DNA of 12,151 bases. It comes from Kiritimatiellales bacterium. GTDB taxonomy: Bacteria; Verrucomicrobiota; Kiritimatiellia; Kiritimatiellales; Pontiellaceae. The translations under genes and the position numbers were made by a program. Positions 7,331-12,151 of the stretch are shown piece by piece (position 1 is the first letter of the stretch; each line of letters begins with the position of its first letter). The stretch lies in the NCBI GenBank assembly GCA_030630445.1, contig DAOVNC010000062.1, positions 1 through 12,151 on the forward strand, given 5' to 3'. The notes below the pieces were generated by a model. The model was not told where the DNA came from. It saw nothing but the letters and a program-made list of their open reading frames with translations, and did not search any database.

Positions 7331-10300
7331 ATGAGATTTACTGTTAATAAAGCAAACCGCGGCCTGTTTATTTCTATTTGCGGATTTGTGTACCTCGGGC
7401 TTGGAGCCATGACGGTCGAAGCGATCAACTACAACGATCAGGGCACAACCAACTATCTGGGATGGGCAACCAATGACTTTCGCCTAAAGGTCGGGGTTGA
7501 TGAACCAGACAATACGCTGTTTATAACGAACGGGGGCGTTGCATCGGTCACAGAAGTCTATGTCGGGGAAATCTCCACCTCCACCGGCAACCTTCTGTCG
7601 GTCACCAATGGCGGACTCGTTATTGCAGGGAATGCCGATACCAATAGTCTATCCACCGGCGGGATTGTTGTCGGCGATACGGATGGAAAGGGTCTTCTCA
7701 GCGTGAACCATTCATCCGAAGTGGACACCGACTATCTCTATCTAGGGCTCGGCACCAATGAAAACGGGACGGTCAAAATCGAGGGGAAAGGCCTGCTGAC
7801 CGTGCGCGAACAACTTATCGTCGGCTCCGCCGCCAACTCCAACAATGTAATGGATGTCAAAACCGGTGGTGCGGTGCATATCAACGAAACATCCGATCTT
7901 GTGATCAACAACATTGCCGGAGCCACCAACGGATTCAATATGGTAAACATCGAATCTGCCGGCGAACTGCTGGTCGGCGGCGATGTCAACGCAACGACCT
8001 TCACCGCAACCTCCAATCTCAACTTCAAGACCGGTTCTGTTCTTGGAGTCGGCGGAGCGCTAACGATCGACAACTCGACCATTGAAGATGGGCTGAACAT
8101 CCGGCTGGACGACGACCTGAGTTCGAACACGTCCCGTTGGAACACCGGCGAAATGTACATTGGCGACACCACCGGCAACAATTCACTCACACTAACGAAC
8201 GGGGCGACCGCCACGGCCGCCGATATTGTGTATCTCGGAACCAAAGCCGCATCTTCAGGCAATAGCCTCAATATCGGAGGTACCAACTCCCTGCTCACCG
8301 CACAGGATAAGATTCTTGTCGGAGTCGCCGGAGACCGGAATACCTTGAATGTTACAGAAGGCGGCCAAGTCACCGTGGCCAAGGATCTCAAGATCGGGGC
8401 TTCCAGCGGATCGGACAACAACTCGGTCAACATTGGAAGCAACAGCGTACTGACCGTCGGAAACGATGTGTATGTTGGCGCAAACGGCGGCAGCAACAAG
8501 TTCAATATCGACCATGGCCGTGTTTCCGTTAGCAACAACTTCATCCTTGGATCGGGCAGCGCCAACAACCGCTACAACCAGACCGGCGGCACCAATGCCG
8601 TTGCAGGCAAATTCATTATCGGGGAGACAGAAGATGCCACCGGGAAAACAGGCCATGTGGATGACGACAACGTGGAGACCACGGGCAACCTCGCCATTGT
8701 CGGAGAAGGCGCGACCCTGAACATCCAGCAAAACCTGACGGTTGGCTTGGAAGGTGGCGGCAGCATTCTGGCCATCCGCGACGGAGGCACGGTCAACGTT
8801 GATGGCGATGTGGTCATCGGCGAAGCCGTCAAGGACAACTATATCTATCTCCAGCGCGATTCCGATACCCGCTTCAATGTTGCGGGCGACCTAGTGGTCG
8901 GCAAAGAGGGCGGAAGCAACCGTTTTGCGGTTTATGGAGGCACCGCCAACATCGATGGAAGCCTGTACCTAGGCAGCAGCACCAACCAGCATGAGGTGAA
9001 AAACTTCATTCACCTCGAAACAACCAATGCGGTGCTCAACGTTGCAAACGCCATCTACATCGGCGCATCGAATTCGATCAATACGCTGGATCTCGTCGAT
9101 GGTGCAAAAGTCAGCGCGCAGGATTTATTTGTAGGAACCTATGAGGGAACCACAAACAACGTAGTCACCGTGACCGGCGATGACTCCCTGCTGAGCGTTT
9201 CCAATACCTTGGCCATCGGCTCGACAACCGGATCGAACAACGCCGTCAACGTAAGCAATGGAGGCATCCTCTATGCCCAGCAAGACCATATTGAGATCGG
9301 GACGGGCACCAACAATTCCTTGAACATTAATAGTGGAGGAACCCTCCAAACAGTGGACTGGAATTTCGGAGCAATGACCAATGCCGCCACCAACATCGTT
9401 TTCCACAGCGGTGCCACGCTAGAACTCGGTGGAACCCTCTCGGGAACCAACCAAATTGAGGGCGGAATCGGATTCACTCTAAACGGAACCAACGCCCTCT
9501 GGGACACCGGAACCAACGTGCTGCATGTCGGCTATGAAACCAGCGACAACTCGCTCACCATCACCAACGGGGCACTCGCAACCACCGCCACAAACCTCTA
9601 CATCGGCTACGCATCTGCACGCAACACCGTAACCGTCGGCGGAACAGGCTCCGTGCTGAACGTCGGTGCGGATCTCTTCATCAGCAACTCCGAAACCAAC
9701 ACTTCCGGAGCAAACAACCTGTTCGTGCTGGACGGGGCGCAGGTCTCTGTCGGAAACGACGCATTCCTCTCCCACGGCTCAACCCTGAAGATCGATTCCA
9801 AATCTCAGGTGCATGTGGGGGGAAATTATGAACAGGACGACACTTCTATTCTGGAAATCGGCATTAGCAGCAATCAGGTTCAGCCAAACCTAGTCGTAGA
9901 TGGAAATGCAGAGTTCACAAACAATACCACAATCACGGTATATGACGATGGCGTTGGAGAATCCAATGTTATTAGCATCGTCCAGGCAGAAAGCATCACC
10001 ATTGGTGGAGAAGCCGCTTCAACCGGGCTGCTTTGGGACAACATCCAGACCAACCTGCTGCTCGACTTCAAAATCACCGTTTCCAACAACACGATGAATA
10101 GCTTCATTGTTTTGGACAACTTCATCAAGCGCAGCTTGAGCGATGCTGCCGGGCTAGACGGCATGCTCGCCGATGTGGCGGACGAAATCGAAGACATGGC
10201 GAAGGACAATGATGAGTTTGCTGTGGAAATGGTTAAAACCATTACGGGTCTAACTGGAGCCGAAGCCAACAAAGCGATGAACGATTACTACGGTGAAAAG

Positions 10301-11260
10301 ACAAGCTCTGCTCCGATGCACAACGTCATCAACATGGGCATTGGCGGGATTGCCTCCGAACTGACGGTGCGCGGCGACAATACCCGCGAGCGCACGGAAG
10401 CAGCACCGGCACCTGTCGGGGCGGCCGGACCGCATACACAGGATCAGGAGTTGCAAGGATGGATTGCAGGCTACGGAACATGGGGCGACCGAAGCGCCGC
10501 CGATGGATTCGATGCCTACGACGCCGATCTGAGTGGCTTTATCATCGGCGCAGACCTCGCCGTTTCCAAAAATATTCTCGTCGGTCTGGCCGGAGGCTCC
10601 AACAGCGGCAGCGTGGACAAGGACAACGGGGCTAGCGGCGATACCAAAACCACCTATGGTGCGGTCTACGCCTCCGCTGGAACCCAGGATTGGTTCTTGG
10701 ATGGCAGCGTGATCTATGGTTCCAGCTCCATCGACAACAAACTAGGCGATCTATTCGATACCACATCCTCCTACGATGCGCAGAACATCGCCTTCTACCT
10801 CGGCGGAGGGAAAGAGATCCTCGGGAAATACCTGATCATCACCCCTCAGGCCTCCCTGCTGGCCAACTATTATGAGCAAGATGCCTATGATGAGAAATCA
10901 TCGGATGCCGTGACCCGCTCGGTCGACAGCTTCGACGCATTGTATGTCCAGAGCTCGGTCGGCTGCAACCTCGGCGTCTACATGGCCATGGGCGAGGTGA
11001 CCCTCAAACCCGAAATCCGCGCCCACTGGTTGCACGAATTCAATGCCAGCGAGGAATCCCTGCCCTACCGTTTGATCGGCGGAAACGGGACCCCGTACAA
11101 CATGACCCTCCAGGCTCCAGTGGAGGATATCCTCAGGCTCGGTGCAGGGGTTGCCGCCAAGATGTCGGAATACCTCGAAATCCGCGTCGACCTCGACACG
11201 CAGCAGGCCAGCGACTACTCCGACTACACCCTGCTCGGATCGCTCCGCTACCAGTTCTAA
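7331..11260 (+). CDS. Large repeat-rich autotransporter, AT2
   Basis: The 1309-residue product is predicted to be exported through its own outer-membrane barrel. ATG at 7331 is preferred over the in-frame ATG at 7313 because AAGGGA (7316-7321) gives it a Shine-Dalgarno nine bases upstream, while 7313 has none. The signal peptide has n-region MRFTVNKANRG, core LFISICGFVYLGLG and likely cleavage after VEA near residue 30. The passenger (about 31-930) is dominated by about two dozen short repeats resembling the T5SS/PEP-CTERM-associated repeat family, as expected for a long right-handed beta-helix. No catalytic domain was recognised, so a surface stalk or adhesin is the most that can be inferred. 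A helical linker (LDGMLADVADEIEDM and onward, about 940-1035) precedes the barrel, which runs from LQGWIAGYG at 1041 to the C-terminal phenylalanine (LRYQF). The barrel shares YEQDAYDEKSSDAVTRSVD (1181-1199) and HWLHEFN with AT1, so the two are paralogous there. A palindromic dimer lies 10 bases after the stop. Confidence 0.92.
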   Translation: MRFTVNKANRGLFISICGFVYLGLGAMTVEAINYNDQGTTNYLGWATNDFRLKVGVDEPDNTLFITNGGVASVTEVYVGEISTSTGNLLSVTNGGLVIAGNADTNSLSTGGIVVGDTDGKGLLSVNHSSEVDTDYLYLGLGTNENGTVKIEGKGLLTVREQLIVGSAANSNNVMDVKTGGAVHINETSDLVINNIAGATNGFNMVNIESAGELLVGGDVNATTFTATSNLNFKTGSVLGVGGALTIDNSTIEDGLNIRLDDDLSSNTSRWNTGEMYIGDTTGNNSLTLTNGATATAADIVYLGTKAASSGNSLNIGGTNSLLTAQDKILVGVAGDRNTLNVTEGGQVTVAKDLKIGASSGSDNNSVNIGSNSVLTVGNDVYVGANGGSNKFNIDHGRVSVSNNFILGSGSANNRYNQTGGTNAVAGKFIIGETEDATGKTGHVDDDNVETTGNLAIVGEGATLNIQQNLTVGLEGGGSILAIRDGGTVNVDGDVVIGEAVKDNYIYLQRDSDTRFNVAGDLVVGKEGGSNRFAVYGGTANIDGSLYLGSSTNQHEVKNFIHLETTNAVLNVANAIYIGASNSINTLDLVDGAKVSAQDLFVGTYEGTTNNVVTVTGDDSLLSVSNTLAIGSTTGSNNAVNVSNGGILYAQQDHIEIGTGTNNSLNINSGGTLQTVDWNFGAMTNAATNIVFHSGATLELGGTLSGTNQIEGGIGFTLNGTNALWDTGTNVLHVGYETSDNSLTITNGALATTATNLYIGYASARNTVTVGGTGSVLNVGADLFISNSETNTSGANNLFVLDGAQVSVGNDAFLSHGSTLKIDSKSQVHVGGNYEQDDTSILEIGISSNQVQPNLVVDGNAEFTNNTTITVYDDGVGESNVISIVQAESITIGGEAASTGLLWDNIQTNLLLDFKITVSNNTMNSFIVLDNFIKRSLSDAAGLDGMLADVADEIEDMAKDNDEFAVEMVKTITGLTGAEANKAMNDYYGEKTSSAPMHNVINMGIGGIASELTVRGDNTRERTEAAPAPVGAAGPHTQDQELQGWIAGYGTWGDRSAADGFDAYDADLSGFIIGADLAVSKNILVGLAGGSNSGSVDKDNGASGDTKTTYGAVYASAGTQDWFLDGSVIYGSSSIDNKLGDLFDTTSSYDAQNIAFYLGGGKEILGKYLIITPQASLLANYYEQDAYDEKSSDAVTRSVDSFDALYVQSSVGCNLGVYMAMGEVTLKPEIRAHWLHEFNASEESLPYRLIGGNGTPYNMTLQAPVEDILRLGAGVAAKMSEYLEIRVDLDTQQASDYSDYTLLGSLRYQF
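7556..9860 (+). repeat. Tandem beta-helix repeats in the AT2 passenger
   Basis: Units of about 21 to 30 residues recur across residues 76 to about 843. Each opens with a hydrophobic pair and glycine (VYVG, LYLG, LIVG, ILVG, LKIG, FIIG, LTVG, VVIG, IYIG, LFVG), followed by a Gly/Ser/Asn turn (often GSNN), a short strand (SLNI, TLNV) and GG plus a second strand (GGQVTVAKD). I count 22 to 24 recognisable units, with longer irregular stretches around residues 180-265 and 680-725. Units differ strongly in DNA sequence, so the array is old. Two tryptophan-marked segments, at residues 270 and 724, are more alike than the rest. Confidence 0.8.
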
Positions 11261-11270
11261 TTGCCGTTAT

Positions 11271-11321
11271 GTGGGGCAGACTTTTCAGTCTGCCCTGCGC
11301 AGGCTAGAAAGCCTGCGCCAC
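11271..11321. repeat. REP-like palindromic dimer, GTGG heads facing outward
   Basis: This is the same element as at 5410-5457 in the opposite arrangement. The left unit is GTGG (11271-11274), stem GGCAGACT, loop TTTC, stem AGTCTGCC (ending 11294). The right unit, on the minus strand, is GTGG (11321-11318), stem CGCAGGCT, loop TTCT, stem AGCCTGCG (ending 11298). Three bases separate the hairpins and the GTGG heads are at the outer ends. The dimer fills the gap between the convergent AT2 and hydrolase-family genes and ends two bases from the latter's stop. No T run follows on either strand, so it is a poorer terminator than the first copy. Confidence 0.8.
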
Positions 11322-11322
11322 A

Positions 11323-12151
11323 CTATAACACCTCGGAGCGTTGCGCCCCCACCCCATCAACGCCGACCTCGACCACATCGCCGGACTTCATCAGCATCTG
11401 CGGGTCGCGCGCCGAGCCAATGCCCGACGGCGTGCCGGTGGAGATGACATCGCCCGGCAGCAACGTCATGCCCTGCGAGATATATTCGATCAGGAACGGA
11501 ACCGTAAACATCATATCGGCCGTGTTGGCATCCTGTAGCGTTTCTCCATTGAGCTTTTGCCAAACGCGAAGGTTGCCAAGGTCAACCTCGTCGGGTGTCA
11601 CTAGAAACGGCCCCATCGGGCAAAAGGAGTCGAAACCCTTCCCACGAAACCACTGTCCATTGGCCTTTTGAACAATGCGTTCGGTGACGTCGTTGACCAC
11701 GGTGTAGCCCGCAACATAATCGAGGGCATCGGCTGCACGAACCTTGGACGCCATCTTGCCAATCACCACGGCCAGTTCCGCCTCGCTATCGACCACCTGC
11801 GCCCCGTCCGGAAGCATGATCGCATCATTGGGTCCACTGATCGCCGTGGTGGCTTTGGAAAACAAAATCGGTTCCTTTGGAATATCGTGGCCAAATTCCT
11901 TGGCGTGATCGGCATAGTTCGCCCCCACACAAACAACCTTTGAAGGCCGTGCAACGGGTGCGCCCAGCCGAACCCCTTCGGCATCGATAAACCGGGCTCC
12001 TGGATCATCCACCAGTGCGGCCAGTTGCCCTAGGCCGTAGTGCGAAAAGAAATGCTCGTTAAAGTCCTCGATATGAAACGCCAGCGCACGCACATCCAGA
12101 ATACGTCCGTCGCCCATCCACACCCCCGGACGCTCTTTTCCCTTTTCACCA
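11323..12151 (-). CDS. Fumarylacetoacetate hydrolase (FAH) family protein, 5' end off window
   Basis: Members of this family cleave or isomerise acyl-pyruvate-type keto acids with a divalent metal, in catabolic routes for aromatic acids or for sugar acids such as L-fuconate and L-rhamnonate. The frame stays open to the right edge, and the extra residues (GEKGKERPG before VWMGDGRILDVRAL) match the family's usual N-terminus. The GTG at 12123 is therefore probably not the start; about six residues are missing. The 275 residues seen include the core motif VGANYADHAKEFG, the metal-site ExE in DSEAELAVVIGK, the Asp in NDVTER, the substrate loop GQWFRGKGFDSF and the C-terminal LLPGDVISTGTPSGIG. The protein appears intact. 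The closest remembered relatives are 2,4-diketo-3-deoxy-sugar-acid hydrolases, but sequence alone cannot fix the substrate and there is no pathway neighbour in view. It is convergent with AT2. Confidence 0.9.
   Translation of the reverse strand, partial: GEKGKERPGVWMGDGRILDVRALAFHIEDFNEHFFSHYGLGQLAALVDDPGARFIDAEGVRLGAPVARPSKVVCVGANYADHAKEFGHDIPKEPILFSKATTAISGPNDAIMLPDGAQVVDSEAELAVVIGKMASKVRAADALDYVAGYTVVNDVTERIVQKANGQWFRGKGFDSFCPMGPFLVTPDEVDLGNLRVWQKLNGETLQDANTADMMFTVPFLIEYISQGMTLLPGDVISTGTPSGIGSARDPQMLMKSGDVVEVGVDGVGAQRSEVL

Noticed and set aside
11261..11671. 136-residue plus-strand frame after AT2
   Set aside because: It translates the palindromic repeat and then runs antisense to the FAH-family gene, with no start signal.

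Overview
The window looks like chromosomal DNA from a Gram-negative member of the PVC group, most likely Kiritimatiellota or a close Verrucomicrobiota relative. The clues are moderately GC-rich codon use, two type V (autotransporter) outer-membrane proteins whose passengers carry repeats of the 'T5SS/PEP-CTERM-associated' style, and palindromic repeats of a kind I recall from PVC genomes. This placement is inference; no marker in the window gives a species.

Layout, left to right. (1) 1-320, minus strand: the 5' part of a gene for a small secreted protein that runs off the left edge, followed by a divergent promoter region. (2) 426-2791, plus strand: a near-consensus sigma70 promoter drives thrS (threonyl-tRNA synthetase without the N-terminal TGS domain) and infC (IF-3). 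infC overlaps the thrS stop and must begin at an ATT codon behind a GGAGGT Shine-Dalgarno, the start type known for autoregulated infC. (3) 2822-5392, plus: a gene for an 856-residue autotransporter where rpmI-rplT would often be found; a terminator-like hairpin sits inside its signal-peptide codons. (4) 5410-5457: a dimer of GTGG-headed palindromes between two convergent genes, which also acts as the likely terminator. (5) 5475-7085, minus: pyrG (CTP synthase), complete with catalytic residues. (6) 7331-11260, plus: a gene for a second, 1309-residue autotransporter whose passenger is a long run of about two dozen 21-30 residue beta-helix repeats. (7) 11271-11321: a second dimer of the same palindrome in the opposite arrangement. 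(8) 11323 to the right edge, minus: a fumarylacetoacetate-hydrolase-family gene with its first few codons missing.

The housekeeping genes (thrS, infC, pyrG) serve translation and nucleotide supply. The two autotransporters are paralogous in their C-terminal barrels and unrelated in passenger sequence, which suggests surface proteins built on a shared export module. The most distinctive features are the four covarying half-units of the REP-like palindrome, one dimer just after each autotransporter gene, and the ATT start of infC. I found no tRNA, rRNA, CRISPR array, transposase or phage gene.
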